Shown: positions 34,553 through 44,079, numbered from the stretch's first letter. The stretch: DNA of 64,000 bases from Haloprofundus halophilus (GCF_003439925.1 NZ_QQRR01000002.1:1054001-1118000), one strand, 5' to 3'. Notes: generated by a model not told the origin, from the sequence alone. Numbers and translations are program-made.

Positions 34553-35634
34553 TGTACCGAGATTCGAGAATCGGGGTCGTCGTCCCCGCCTACAACGAGG
34601 AGGGCCTAGTCGGCGAGGTCATCGACACGATGCCCGCGTTCGTCGACCGGGTGTACGTCGTCGACGACCGGTCGACCGACGGCACCTGGGACGAGATTCG
34701 GCGCCACGCCGAGCGCGCGAACGCCGCGCACGGCAGCGGCCATCTGGTCGAGACCGACGGCGGGACGGCGCGACTTCGCCGACCCGACGACTCGGCGGCA
34801 GCCGACGACACGGACGCCCACGAACGCGAATCCGGTTCCGAGGCCGCCGAGTCCTCGTCGGCGTTCGACGAACGCGTCGTCCCCATCCGTCTCGAGGAGA
34901 ACCGCGGCGTCGGCGGCGCTATCAAGACCGGCTACGAGCGCGCGCTCGCCGACGGCATCGACGTCGTCGCCGTGATGAACGGCGACGGACAGATGGACCC
35001 CGAGAAACTCGACCGCCTCGTCGACCCGGTCGTCTCCGACGAGGCCGACTACGCGAAGGGCAACCGCCTCCGCTACCGCGAGTACCGCGAGGGGATGAGC
35101 GCCTGGCGCTCGTTCGGTAACTGGCTGCTCACGCTGCTGACGAAGGCGGCAAGCGGCTACTGGAAGACGATGGATCCGCAGAACGGCTACACCGCGATCT
35201 CGCGGGAGGCGCTGGAGACCATCGATTACCAGGAGCTCTACGAGCGCTACGGGTTCTGCAACGACGTGCTCGTCAAACTCAACGCCCACGGTCTCCGGGT
35301 CGCCGACGTGGCGATTCCGGCCGTCTACGGCGACGAGGAGAGCACCATCGAGTACAAAACGTTCGTCCCTCGCCTGTCGGCACTCCTGGCTCGCGACTTC
35401 CTGTGGCGACTACGCGTGAAGTACCTCACCGTCGACTTCCACCCCCTCGCGGGGCTGTACCTCTTCGGCGCGGCTATCGCCGGCGCGGGCGTCCTCGATT
35501 CGCTCAAAGGAGCGGTCTCCGACGAGAGCGACGGCTCCGGCGGCGCTCTCGCTTCCATCGGCATCGTCTCGGTGCTCCTGGCGATGGTGTTCGACATGCA
35601 GGAGAACGAGGAGTTGGAGGTGCGCCGAGAGTGA
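34552..35634 (+). CDS. Family 2 glycosyltransferase (dolichol-phosphate sugar synthase-like)
   Basis: 360 residues. VVVPAYNEEGLVGEVID and VVDDRSTDGTWDEI are GT2 donor-site motifs, and MNGDGQMDPEK (N143-D149) matches DPM1/AglD-like enzymes. An acidic, low-complexity insertion of ~50 residues (about 57-107, rich in Ala, Asp, Glu and Ser) interrupts the Rossmann domain between these motifs. Two membrane segments occur at the C-terminus (about 296-345). It likely loads a sugar on a polyprenyl phosphate at the cytoplasmic face. Start and stop overlap the neighbours (TGATG and GTGA), showing coupling. Confidence 0.88.
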   Translation: MYRDSRIGVVVPAYNEEGLVGEVIDTMPAFVDRVYVVDDRSTDGTWDEIRRHAERANAAHGSGHLVETDGGTARLRRPDDSAAADDTDAHERESGSEAAESSSAFDERVVPIRLEENRGVGGAIKTGYERALADGIDVVAVMNGDGQMDPEKLDRLVDPVVSDEADYAKGNRLRYREYREGMSAWRSFGNWLLTLLTKAASGYWKTMDPQNGYTAISREALETIDYQELYERYGFCNDVLVKLNAHGLRVADVAIPAVYGDEESTIEYKTFVPRLSALLARDFLWRLRVKYLTVDFHPLAGLYLFGAAIAGAGVLDSLKGAVSDESDGSGGALASIGIVSVLLAMVFDMQENEELEVRRE

Positions 35635-36689
35635 GAGTCGCCGTCACCGTCCAACACCCGGGCCACGTCCACTTCTTCAAGCACGCCATCGAGGAGCTGG
35701 AGGCGCGGGGTCACGAGGTCCACGTCTTCGCCCGCGAGAAGGAGATGGCCGTCCGCCTGCTCGAACTCTACGGCATCGAACACGAGGTGCTGGCCGGCGA
35801 GTCCAACGGACTGGCCTCGTTAGCGGCGGTGCAGGCGACGTACGAACTCCGGTTGCTCCGACGTGCACGCGAGCTGAACCCCGACGTCATCACCGCCATC
35901 GGCGGCGTCGCCGCCGCCCACGTCGCGCCGCTCGTCGGCGCTCGGAGCGTCGTCTTCTACGACACCGAACACGCGACCATCATCAAGAAGCTGGCGTACC
36001 CGTTCGCCCACACCGTCTGCACGCCGTCGTGCTACGTCGGCGACATCGGCTCCAAGCAGGTGCGGTACTCGGGCTACCACGAACTCGCGTATCTCCACCC
36101 CGACCGGTTCACGCCGGATCCGACGGTGCTCGACGACCTCGGCCTCGACGAGGACGAGTCGTTCGTCGTCACCCGGTTCAACGACTGGGGGTCGTCGCAC
36201 GACATGGGTCAGAGCGGCTTCGACGACGTCGGCGAGGTCGTCGAGCGACTATCCGAGACGGGCGCGAAAGTGTTCGTCACGGCGGAGATGGAACTCGACG
36301 AGGATATCGAGGGCCACCGCCTCGACCTCTCGCCCGAGCGGATGCACGACCTGCTGTACTACGCCGACTGCTACGTCGGCGAGGGGGCGACGACGGCCGC
36401 CGAGTGCGCGATGCTCGGCACGCCGGCCGTCTACGTCAACAGCCTCTCGTTGGGCTACGTCACCGAACTCGACGACGAGTACGACCTCGTGTACAGTTGC
36501 AACGGGACGAATCGCCACAGAGAAGCGCTCAGCCGCGCCGTCGACGTCCTCGAAGGCCGAGACGCCGACGCCGAGACGTGGCGGGCTCGCCGCGACCGAC
36601 TGCTCGCCGAGCGCGTCGACGTGACCGACGTCATCGTCGACCAGGTGGAGTCGGCGGGCGGCGGCAGCAGACAGAAACTCACAGCATGA
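35631..36689 (+). CDS. DUF354 protein, UDP-GlcNAc epimerase/MurG-like glycosyltransferase fold
   Basis: 352 residues with a GTG start that overlaps the preceding stop (GTGA). VRVAVTVQHPGHVHFFKHAIEELEARGHEVHVFARE is the N-terminal signature of DUF354 proteins, which adopt a GT-B fold. The C-terminal half has EGATTAAECAMLGTPAVYVNSLSLGYV, like the donor-binding region of UDP-GlcNAc 2-epimerase or MurG. The precise reaction is unknown. Membership of the operon indicates a step in glycan assembly. Confidence 0.82.
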   Translation: MRVAVTVQHPGHVHFFKHAIEELEARGHEVHVFAREKEMAVRLLELYGIEHEVLAGESNGLASLAAVQATYELRLLRRARELNPDVITAIGGVAAAHVAPLVGARSVVFYDTEHATIIKKLAYPFAHTVCTPSCYVGDIGSKQVRYSGYHELAYLHPDRFTPDPTVLDDLGLDEDESFVVTRFNDWGSSHDMGQSGFDDVGEVVERLSETGAKVFVTAEMELDEDIEGHRLDLSPERMHDLLYYADCYVGEGATTAAECAMLGTPAVYVNSLSLGYVTELDDEYDLVYSCNGTNRHREALSRAVDVLEGRDADAETWRARRDRLLAERVDVTDVIVDQVESAGGGSRQKLTA

Positions 36690-37621
36690 GAGTCCTCCAA
36701 CTCATCACCTCGACGCGCTCGTTCTTCGAGCAACAGGTCGAGGCACTGGAATCACAGGGCGTCGACTGTACCGTCGTCTCGGTTCCCGCCGAGTACAGTC
36801 CCGACTCCCCCCGTACCGTCCGCGACTACCTCCAGTACTACCCGGAGGTTCTCGCCGAGGGACTCGACTCCTACGACCTCGTCCACGCGAACTACGGCCT
36901 GACGGTTCCGTTCGCGCTGGCGCAGCCGACGCGCCCGCTCGTTCTCACCCTCTGGGGAACCGACATCATGGGCGAGTACGGTTGGCTTCGCTACCTCAGC
37001 CGGGTCGGCGCGCGCGCGGCCGACGAGACGGTGCTCCCGAGTCGCGCGATGGCGAGTCACCTCGGGCAGAACTACACCCACCTCCCGTTCGGCGTCGACA
37101 CCGACCGGTTCCGACCTGTCGACCGCGACGAGGCGCGCGAGCGAATCGGCTGGGACACCGACGAGACGGTCGCGCTGTTTCCGTACGAGAAGTCCCGCGA
37201 CGAGAAAGATTACCCACGCGCGCGCGCCGTCGTCGAGGCGGCCGACGCCGACGTGACCCTCCGGACCGTCTCGAACGTCCCCTACGAGGAGATGCCGTAC
37301 TACATGAACGCCAGCGACGCGCTACTCGTCACCTCGCGCCGCGAGAGCGGCCCGATGGTGGTCAAGGAGGCCGCCGCCTGCGGGCTGCCGGTCGTCTCCA
37401 CCGACGTCGGCTTCGTCCGCGACGAGTTCGGCGACGCACCGGGCGTCGCCGTCGGCACGACGAACGACGAACTCGCGGCCGAACTCGACCGGACGGTCGC
37501 CGACGTCGACTCGCTCGGTGACAGAGAGCGCCGACGGTCGGTGTCGCCGGACGTCAGCGTCGACCTGATGGGCGAGCGCCTCGCCTCACTGTACGAGTGC
37601 GTCGCGCAGGGGGCCGCCTGA
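36686..37621 (+). CDS. Family 4 glycosyltransferase
   Basis: 311 residues; ATG overlaps the preceding TGA (ATGA). The N-terminal domain has MRVLQLITSTRSFFEQQVEALESQGVDCTVVSVPA and HANYGLTVPFALAQ; the C-terminal donor domain has SRRESGPMVVKEAAACGLPVVSTDVGF, the E-x7-E motif of GT4. It is shorter than usual (~370), with a compact N-terminal domain. It transfers a sugar from a nucleotide donor to a growing lipid-linked glycan. The gene starts inside the same translationally coupled run. Confidence 0.88.
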   Translation: MRVLQLITSTRSFFEQQVEALESQGVDCTVVSVPAEYSPDSPRTVRDYLQYYPEVLAEGLDSYDLVHANYGLTVPFALAQPTRPLVLTLWGTDIMGEYGWLRYLSRVGARAADETVLPSRAMASHLGQNYTHLPFGVDTDRFRPVDRDEARERIGWDTDETVALFPYEKSRDEKDYPRARAVVEAADADVTLRTVSNVPYEEMPYYMNASDALLVTSRRESGPMVVKEAAACGLPVVSTDVGFVRDEFGDAPGVAVGTTNDELAAELDRTVADVDSLGDRERRRSVSPDVSVDLMGERLASLYECVAQGAA

Positions 37622-37622
37622 G

Positions 37623-39617
37623 ATGAGCACGAGTTCGGTCGGCGACTGGCTCCGCGCCCGTCGTTTCGACGTCGACGCGGCGGTGCTCGCGCTGCTCGCC
37701 GCGCTCGCGATGGTGCCGCTTCGTTTCCTGTTCTCGCAGGTGTACGTCGAGACCATCCCCCTCGTCCTCGGTGGGGCTGCCGTGCTGTACCTGCTGTCGG
37801 TGTACGGCGGCCACGGGAAGAACGACGGGGCCGCGTTCGTCTTACCGACGGGCGTCTCTCGGCTCCTCCCCAGCGTCGTCGTGCTCGGAACCGCGGGGAT
37901 GCTGCTCGCGGCGGTTCTCGCCGGCGAGCGAGGCGTCGCCTTCTACGGTATCGCGGGGGTGACCGGGACGCTCCTCCTCCTGCAGATACTGTTCGCCAAA
38001 GAAGAGGCGTTCAACCCCTCGATACTGCTGTTACAGGTCGTTCTCGTCGCCGGAACCGTCCGCTTTGCCGCGCTGGCGACGGTGCCCGGATTCATCGGCA
38101 TCGACATCTGGACGCACCTGCCCGAGTTGACGACCGGTATACTCGAAGCAGGGTCGTTAGACGCCATCTCCGACGACAAGCACTACGTCTCGCCGTTGTA
38201 CCACCTGCTCGTCGCGTCGGCGTCGCTCATCTACGACGTGCCGCTTCGGACGGCGCTGTACCTCTCGTTGGGCGTCGTCATCCCGCTGTCGCCGCTTCTC
38301 ATCTACATGGCGACGCGCGAACTCGTCGCCGAGCGGTGGGCGGTGCTCGCGGCGGCGCTGTTCTCGCTCGGTGACTACGTCATCGAGTGGGGGATGCACA
38401 TCATCCCGACGAGCATGGGGCTCGTCATCTTCCTGGCCGTCCTGTACGCGCTGATTCGGCTGATGCAGACCGACTACGCGGCGCGCGACTTCGCGCTGCT
38501 CGCCGGTCTGTCAGTGGCGCTCATCCTCACCCACCAGGTGTCGTCGTTCATCATGCTCGTCGTCTTCGGCGGCGCGGTCGTCGCGTACTTCCTCCTCAAC
38601 CTCGGCATCTATCGCGTCTCGCGGCTCCGCCCGGACGTGTTCCGCGCGCGCAACCCGGTGAACATCCTCGGCCTCGTCGTCTTCGACGTGGGGCTCATCA
38701 CCTTCCTCTGGTCGTTCACGCCGTACAAGGGCGGGACGTTCTTAGAGACCATCCTGAGCTTCCTCGCGGAGACGGTGGCGTCGAGCGCCGGGTTCGGGAA
38801 CCTCGCGGGCGGACCCAGCACCGCATCGAGCGAGAGCGCCGCCTCCGGCCCCACGCCGCCGCTGGCGGAACTGGCGGCGTACATCGACGTGCTCGGCTTC
38901 CTCTTGCTCCTCCTCGGGACGTTCGTCGGCTGTCTGTACGTGGTCCACCGCGACCGCGCCAAGCAGTCGGTGTTCACGCTGCTCATCGGAACGGCCATCA
39001 TGCTCGTGTTCACGCTGGGGCTGCCGATGTTCGGCATCCGCAACTTCATCCCCCAGCGGTGGTTCGCGTTCATGTACGCCCCGATGGCGATTCTGACCGC
39101 CGTCGGCGTGCGCTACCTCGTGGCGAACCTCAACCCCAAAATCCTGGTCGCCGGGTTGCTCGTCGCCGCGCTGATGTTCCCCGGCGCGATGGTCGCCTCG
39201 CGGAACGGCACCATCGACAACCCGGTGCTTCCGCAGGGCGAGACGCTGAGCTACAACGAGGAGTCCGTCGCCGCCGTCCACACCATCGGCGAGATGACCG
39301 GCGGCCCCGACCCGATGGAGATTCGCCCCGAGCAGCAGCTGCGGACCGACCACCCGTACCAGACGGTGTTCAAGCGAACGGGTGCCTACACGGCCGACAC
39401 GGCGAACGTCACCGACGGTGACCCCGTCGACCACGACGTGACCGTCTACCGCGAGTTCCAGTCCTCGGGGACGACGTACTTCGTCAACGAGCAGGGCATC
39501 GGCGAACCGCGCGACATCCCGCAGGAGCGCATCTGCCGACCGTCACAGAGCACACTGTACGACAACGGCGACGTGCGGATGTGCGTCACGCCGTCGGACG
39601 GAAACGCCGGCGCCTGA
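37623..39617 (+). CDS. Polytopic membrane protein, GT-C-like glycosyltransferase or polymerase
   Basis: 664 residues with about 12-13 membrane segments over residues 15-530 and an extracellular C-terminal domain of ~130 residues. The first long loop has FIGIDIWTHLPELTTG and YVSPLYHLL, reminiscent of the catalytic acidic loop in GT-C transferases that use polyprenyl-phosphate sugars. It starts one base after the preceding stop and closes the operon. I infer transfer of a lipid-linked sugar or polymer ligation on the outer face, using the product of the upstream GT2. No PglC/AglB WWDYG motif is present, so it is not a classical oligosaccharyltransferase. Confidence 0.7.
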   Translation: MSTSSVGDWLRARRFDVDAAVLALLAALAMVPLRFLFSQVYVETIPLVLGGAAVLYLLSVYGGHGKNDGAAFVLPTGVSRLLPSVVVLGTAGMLLAAVLAGERGVAFYGIAGVTGTLLLLQILFAKEEAFNPSILLLQVVLVAGTVRFAALATVPGFIGIDIWTHLPELTTGILEAGSLDAISDDKHYVSPLYHLLVASASLIYDVPLRTALYLSLGVVIPLSPLLIYMATRELVAERWAVLAAALFSLGDYVIEWGMHIIPTSMGLVIFLAVLYALIRLMQTDYAARDFALLAGLSVALILTHQVSSFIMLVVFGGAVVAYFLLNLGIYRVSRLRPDVFRARNPVNILGLVVFDVGLITFLWSFTPYKGGTFLETILSFLAETVASSAGFGNLAGGPSTASSESAASGPTPPLAELAAYIDVLGFLLLLLGTFVGCLYVVHRDRAKQSVFTLLIGTAIMLVFTLGLPMFGIRNFIPQRWFAFMYAPMAILTAVGVRYLVANLNPKILVAGLLVAALMFPGAMVASRNGTIDNPVLPQGETLSYNEESVAAVHTIGEMTGGPDPMEIRPEQQLRTDHPYQTVFKRTGAYTADTANVTDGDPVDHDVTVYREFQSSGTTYFVNEQGIGEPRDIPQERICRPSQSTLYDNGDVRMCVTPSDGNAGA

Positions 39618-40195
39618 TCTCCTTCTCACCGGATTCACCTCTCACAGCGCTCTGTTCTCGCAACACCTTCGGTGACGACCGCGACGACGGAGAGCGGCAG
39701 TAGCAAGCGACGAGCGACGACGGAAAGCGACGATGGAGAGCGGCAGTAGCAAGCGACGAGCGACGATGGAGAGCGACGCCGGAAAGAACGCCTTCTCGCC
39801 GGGCTGTCGGCGCCGTTCTCTCCTCCGCCGTCGCCGTCGTCGGATTAGCCGTCGAGTCGTTCAGTCTCGTGATTTTGCCCGACTGCGGCGTTCGATTTAG
39901 CCAGCGGCAGCGCCCGCTGTTCGTCGGCACGGCGGTTGCCGGGTCGGGAGCGTGCGGTCACGGTACCCGACCTCGGAACCTCACCGTCCGAGGCGGGTCG
40001 TCGTCGCTGCTGTCTCTGGCGGAGTCCTGTTCGAACGCGTCCGCCGTTTTCCGTTCGGTAGGAGTTCGGGGTGGCGCACCGTTGAGGCGTCGCTACCGCG
40101 AGCCGAAGAGAACTCATCGCTCGGACGACGACGAACCTCGCTCGGTTCCGAAGCGGTGTCGAAACGGACATCAGCCGAGCAACTGCAGCTATCGC
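39618..40195. other. Intergenic region with direct repeats after the glycan operon
   Basis: About 580 bases. A 32-base element beginning GGAGAGCGGCAGTAGCAAGC occurs at 39689-39720 and identically at 39735-39766, with a partial third copy of its end. The remainder shows no credible gene on either strand; the frames that read through are Arg/Ser-rich. Confidence 0.55.
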
Positions 40196-40636
40196 ATGCG
40201 ACGCAGAACGGTCCTCTCGGGAATCGCCTCCACCTCCTTCCCCCTCCTCGCCGGGTGTTCGACGCTCGAAGGCACCGCCCCCTCGTACCGACTCGCTTCG
40301 GTCGTCGTCCAGAACCGAGACGCCGAAGAACACGACGTCACCGTCGGAGTCACCGAGGGCGACTCGCTCGTCTTCCTCGACTCCGGCGTCGCGTCGGCGG
40401 GCGAGTGGAGCGACGGGAGCCTCGAACGGGAGGGTGGCCTCGTCTTCGAACCGCCGCTCGCGGAGTCGGGAGAGTACGCGGTCCACGTCCGAGTAGACGA
40501 CGGCCCGCTACGTAGCGTTCCGACCGAGGGGGTCGTCGAGGACGACGGCTGTCTCGGCGTGCGCCCGACCGTCGAACGCGGCGGCGGCTCTCACTTCTCC
40601 TACGTCTACGAGGGCTGTGCAGAAAACGGAGCGTGA
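40196..40636 (+). CDS. Small Tat lipoprotein, function unknown
   Basis: 146 residues. MRRRTVLSGIASTSFPLLAGCSTLEG is a Tat-type signal with a lipobox (LLAGC, Cys at residue 21), so it is exported and lipid-anchored. The mature part is a small beta-rich domain (SVVVQNRDAEEHDVTVGV, GEYAVHVRVDDGP) that resembles immunoglobulin-like haloarchaeal lipoproteins. The ATG at 40196 is chosen because it yields the signal peptide; upstream codons look non-coding. It converges with the YdjM-like gene. Confidence 0.7.
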   Translation: MRRRTVLSGIASTSFPLLAGCSTLEGTAPSYRLASVVVQNRDAEEHDVTVGVTEGDSLVFLDSGVASAGEWSDGSLEREGGLVFEPPLAESGEYAVHVRVDDGPLRSVPTEGVVEDDGCLGVRPTVERGGGSHFSYVYEGCAENGA

Positions 40637-40661
40637 GTTGCGTCGAAAAGCAGACGCGGAA

Positions 40662-41228
40662 TCACCGACGTAGCGGCCGGACCGCCGTCGCCACGCCGGG
40701 GAAGCCGTCGTACGCCCAGAGACCGAAGACGAACGCCGCCAGCGTCAACTCGAAGGCCAGGAGCAGGCTCACGTCGAGTCGGACGATGTCGACCAGCCAC
40801 CGGGCGAGGTAGTAGACGACGAGTTCCAGCGACCCGGCTTCGGGGGCCGCACCGGTGTTGTTGACCAGCGGCCACAACAGCGGGTCGAACGAGAGGGCAT
40901 CACCCTCGACGAGCGGGTAGATGACGTCGCCGACGAGGTGCGAGAGGTGGCCGACGACGAACGCCGCGCCCCACATCACGCCGCCGAGCCGCTTTGCGAG
41001 GAGCAGCGCCGCGACGGCGAAGACGGGCACGAGAAAGACCGAGTGCGCGAGCCCGTACCCCGTCGGCACGACGCCGAAGGTCCACGAGAGCGGCTTGTCG
41101 ACCAGGTCGGGAAACTGCGTCGCCGCCGCGAGGACGAACACTTCGGGGCCCGTCGGACTCCGTCCGGTCGTGTGTCGAAACAGCGAGTAGAGCACGTAGC
41201 CGAAGGCGAGATGTTCCCAGGGCCACAT
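40662..41228 (-). CDS. Membrane-bound metal-dependent hydrolase (YdjM/DUF457-like)
   Basis: 188 residues, four to five membrane segments. MWPWEHLAFGYVLYS, AAATQFPDLVDKPLSW and AFVVGHLSHLVGDVIYP supply the conserved His and Asp residues of this family (H at 6, PD, HLxHLxxD). The family is annotated as membrane-bound metal-dependent hydrolases related to phospholipase C/YdjM; the substrate is unknown. Its start overlaps the stop of the DUF1616 gene at a single base. A relative is at 55036-55584. Confidence 0.8.
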   Translation of the reverse strand: MWPWEHLAFGYVLYSLFRHTTGRSPTGPEVFVLAAATQFPDLVDKPLSWTFGVVPTGYGLAHSVFLVPVFAVAALLLAKRLGGVMWGAAFVVGHLSHLVGDVIYPLVEGDALSFDPLLWPLVNNTGAAPEAGSLELVVYYLARWLVDIVRLDVSLLLAFELTLAAFVFGLWAYDGFPGVATAVRPLRR

Positions 41229-42358
41229 CAGCGGGTGCCCGTAGACCGGGTCGATGCTGTGAGAGCGTCCGCGGCGAGCGCCGCGTCACCCGCATCGCTT
41301 CCCGAGGCGGACGGACCCGCGAGCGACCCGTTCTGTCCGCCACCGCCGGAGACGGTGACGTACAGTTTGAGACTCCGATACGCGTTCTCAACCGACGGGT
41401 CTGCGGGTGCGTCGCCCCGGTACAACAGCAGCGAGAACCGAACGTCGCCGGACATCGACGGCGTCACCGTCACGTCGCGGGTGACGTTCTCTCTGGAGTC
41501 GAGCGTGAGGTCCGTCGACCCGATCTGTTCGGATTCGGTCACCGTCGTCTCGTTGCCGTTCGTCTGCACTCGCTCGCTCAGTACGACGACGCTGTACGAC
41601 TCGGTCTGCTGCTCGCGGTTCTCGACGCCGAAAGTGACGTTCGCCGGCTCTCCGGCCGCGAACTGGTTCTGGTACATCGACTGCGTGTCGCCGTCGACGT
41701 TCTCGGTCTCGACGTAGAACTCGGTGAAGCCCTCGTCGTCGGTCGGCACCGTCGCCGCGTAGCCGACCGTCGAGAGCAGGACGAGCAGGCTCAAAGCCAG
41801 CGCGACGGCCGGGAGCCGTCCGCCCTCGGCCCGACCGCGCATCGGATGCTCCGGCGGCCGCGAGGAGAACAGCCCCGTGATGGCGGTCGGATACGGCGGT
41901 GCGTAGCGCTCGTCCAAATCGAGCGTCGCCCGGCGCACGAACGCGACGAGCAACAGCACGGCCGTCGTCGCCTCGACGCCGACGGCGACGGGCAGCAGTT
42001 CGATGGGTTGCGGCGATAAATGGACGCCCAGCGTGACGAGCGGGACGACCAACGCACTGCCGACGACGGCCAGCGCGAAGCGCTCGACGCCCGTCACCGA
42101 CCGGGCGGTCGGGAGCGGGTTCCGAAGCCCCGAAACGGCGTCGTCGAAGGCGGTCCGGGAGGTGGTGTTTCGATCGGGAAAGATGGCGGAGACCAGCGCG
42201 TACCCCGGCAAGAACAGCACGAGCGGCATCGTGAGGAGGAGTCGCGGCAGTCCGGTGAGGGAGGTGTGAATCGCGGCGGCCGAGACGCCGAGGAGCGCGA
42301 GCGCGGCGACGAGGTCGGTGAACCACGGACTGCGGCGCGAGTACGGGGAGTGGGACAC
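41228..42358 (-). CDS. DUF1616 membrane protein
   Basis: 376 residues. Two N-terminal segments (FTDLVAALALLGVSAAAIHT and LLLTMPLVLFLPGYALVSAIFP, the latter close to the DUF1616 signature LPGY), two more near 95-150 and one near 190-205. An extracellular beta-rich domain of ~150 residues follows (NVTFGVENREQQTESYSVVVL) with NxT/S sites. DUF1616 genes are often found with archaeal glycan clusters but have no assigned activity. The start is six bases after the AsnB-like gene stop and the stop overlaps the YdjM-like start, so the three genes form one operon. Confidence 0.83.
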   Translation of the reverse strand: MSHSPYSRRSPWFTDLVAALALLGVSAAAIHTSLTGLPRLLLTMPLVLFLPGYALVSAIFPDRNTTSRTAFDDAVSGLRNPLPTARSVTGVERFALAVVGSALVVPLVTLGVHLSPQPIELLPVAVGVEATTAVLLLVAFVRRATLDLDERYAPPYPTAITGLFSSRPPEHPMRGRAEGGRLPAVALALSLLVLLSTVGYAATVPTDDEGFTEFYVETENVDGDTQSMYQNQFAAGEPANVTFGVENREQQTESYSVVVLSERVQTNGNETTVTESEQIGSTDLTLDSRENVTRDVTVTPSMSGDVRFSLLLYRGDAPADPSVENAYRSLKLYVTVSGGGGQNGSLAGPSASGSDAGDAALAADALTASTRSTGTR

Positions 42359-42363
42359 GGGTA

Positions 42364-44079
42364 TCAGGCACCTCGTTTGCCCGTGTCCGGGACGCGTTCG
42401 TCGACGGCGAACACCTCTTTCGGGCGGATCGACCGCTCAGTGCAGAGTTCGAGCCAGCCGAAGCTGTCGTTGATGCGAAGCTTGTGCCGCACCGGGAGGT
42501 CGTGGACGTACGGTTCGTCGGGGAACAGCACCTCGTCGAGTTCGTACTCGCGGTAGATGTCTCGGCGGTCGGGCCACGGCGACTCGAAGCCCTCGACGAG
42601 CGGCAGTTTCCGACGGAGGAACCCCTCGACGTGGTTGAGAATCTGCGTGTCGTGCGGGCGGTCCGGCGGCGGGTTCCGCAGGATGTCGTCGTCGAGGCGG
42701 CGAAGCGCCTTGATGAACGTCGCCGTGTTGCGGTGCTGCGGCGGCGTCGTCAGGTGCCAGTCGAGCAGTTCCGCGTCCGCGACGACGAACGACTCGAAGA
42801 AGTTGTCCGCGAGGTGGGTCCGGAACGGCGTCGACGGCTGGTTGCTGATGCCCGTGATGTCGATAGCGTTCTGGACGCCGTCGGCGCGGTCCCACGCCTT
42901 CTCGAACTCGCGGGAGACGGCGTCTCTGACGAACGTCGCCGGGTCGGCGTCGAGGCCGACGAGTTGGTCGGCGACGGCCTGACTCGCCTCGGGCATGTAG
43001 CCGAGTTTCGAGAGCAGGTTCTCGACGGGGTTCGGGTTCGGGTCGAGGCGGCGGAACGGTACGGTCTTGCCGAACAGCTCGACGCCGTCCTGCGCGAGGA
43101 AGTGCCCGCGGAGGAACGTGTCGCAGAGCAGTCCGTGGAACATCGAGTCGACGTCCATCTCGTCGGAGTAGCCCGCGTGGTGGATGTGGAGCGACTCCTT
43201 GATCCCCTGCGAGTAGCGGACTTTCGACTCGTCGGCCATCAGGTATCGGTGCGTCGGCCGGAACGCGGTGTGTTCGGCACCGTACTGGGTGGCGAGGGTC
43301 CGCGCGCCCCCGGTCTCTTGCCCTTCGGGGTGGCCGACGGTGTAGCAGTGTTCGATCTCGGGCATCTTCGAGAGCACCGTCCGCGAGTCGTACCCCGCCG
43401 AGAGGAGCAGTCCCTTCCGACCCGGCATGCGGGCGCGGCGGCGGACCGCCCGTCCGAGTCGGTCGGCCAGTTCCTGGACGTAGTCGAACTCCTGCGGTTC
43501 GTAGACGAACCGCGAGAGGTCGTACGTCTCCGATTCGGTGAGTACCGCGTCGATAGGGAGGCGGAACATCCGTTCGAGCAGCGATTTCTCGCCGAGAACG
43601 ACGCCGAGGTGGAGGAACTCGAGGAGGGCGTCGCGGCGGACGGCGTGACCCGAGAGCGTCCGCGCGACGGCGGCCGCGTCGGAGCTGAACACGCGCCCGT
43701 CGTCGGTGTCGGCGTAGAAACAGTCCCACGAGCGGATGGGGTCGTTGACGACGAACGCCTCGCCGTCCCGTTCGACGAAGACGAGGTAGGAGCCGTTGAG
43801 TTCGGAGAACGCGTCGTGTCCGACCTCGGCGTAGCGGTCGAGAACCCACTCGGCGACGTTGTTGTGGGTGCCGGGCGCGTACGCCTCGCCCCAGACCGCG
43901 CACTCGCCTTTCGGTCCGGAGTACGTGTCGCTGCGTCCGGGGTGGCCGAGGCCGGGGTCGCGGATGCCGACGGTGGCGACGTCGCCGCCGACGACGGTGT
44001 CGAACTCGTGTGGCGAGCGCAGGCGCTCGAACTGGCGGGCGTCGCCGAAGACGCCGAAGAACTGCTTCTGCATGCTCAC
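42364..44079 (-). CDS. Asparagine-synthetase-like amidotransferase homologue lacking the glutaminase nucleophile
   Basis: 571 residues with a GTG start; GGAG lies nine bases before it, which favours it over the ATG two codons later. The N-terminal half keeps the AsnB glutaminase layout (GECAVWGEAY, AFSELNGSYLVFVERDG, DPIRSWDCFYADTDDGRVFSSDAAAVA), but the protein begins MSMQKQFFGVFGD, so the essential N-terminal cysteine is absent. The synthetase domain has the PP-loop LLLSAGYDSRTVL (227-232; usual SGGxDS). It could activate a carboxyl group with ATP using free ammonia. In this cluster a uronic acid made by the dehydrogenase at 33206 is a plausible substrate, as in uronamide-forming O-antigen enzymes. 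It heads a three-gene minus-strand operon. Confidence 0.8.
   Translation of the reverse strand: MSMQKQFFGVFGDARQFERLRSPHEFDTVVGGDVATVGIRDPGLGHPGRSDTYSGPKGECAVWGEAYAPGTHNNVAEWVLDRYAEVGHDAFSELNGSYLVFVERDGEAFVVNDPIRSWDCFYADTDDGRVFSSDAAAVARTLSGHAVRRDALLEFLHLGVVLGEKSLLERMFRLPIDAVLTESETYDLSRFVYEPQEFDYVQELADRLGRAVRRRARMPGRKGLLLSAGYDSRTVLSKMPEIEHCYTVGHPEGQETGGARTLATQYGAEHTAFRPTHRYLMADESKVRYSQGIKESLHIHHAGYSDEMDVDSMFHGLLCDTFLRGHFLAQDGVELFGKTVPFRRLDPNPNPVENLLSKLGYMPEASQAVADQLVGLDADPATFVRDAVSREFEKAWDRADGVQNAIDITGISNQPSTPFRTHLADNFFESFVVADAELLDWHLTTPPQHRNTATFIKALRRLDDDILRNPPPDRPHDTQILNHVEGFLRRKLPLVEGFESPWPDRRDIYREYELDEVLFPDEPYVHDLPVRHKLRINDSFGWLELCTERSIRPKEVFAVDERVPDTGKRGA

Noticed and set aside
36029..36680. 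Upstream extension of the second glycosyltransferase frame within the DUF354 gene
   Set aside because: Arg-rich shadow in a different frame; the ATG at 36686 overlaps the DUF354 stop and gives the normal GT4 start.
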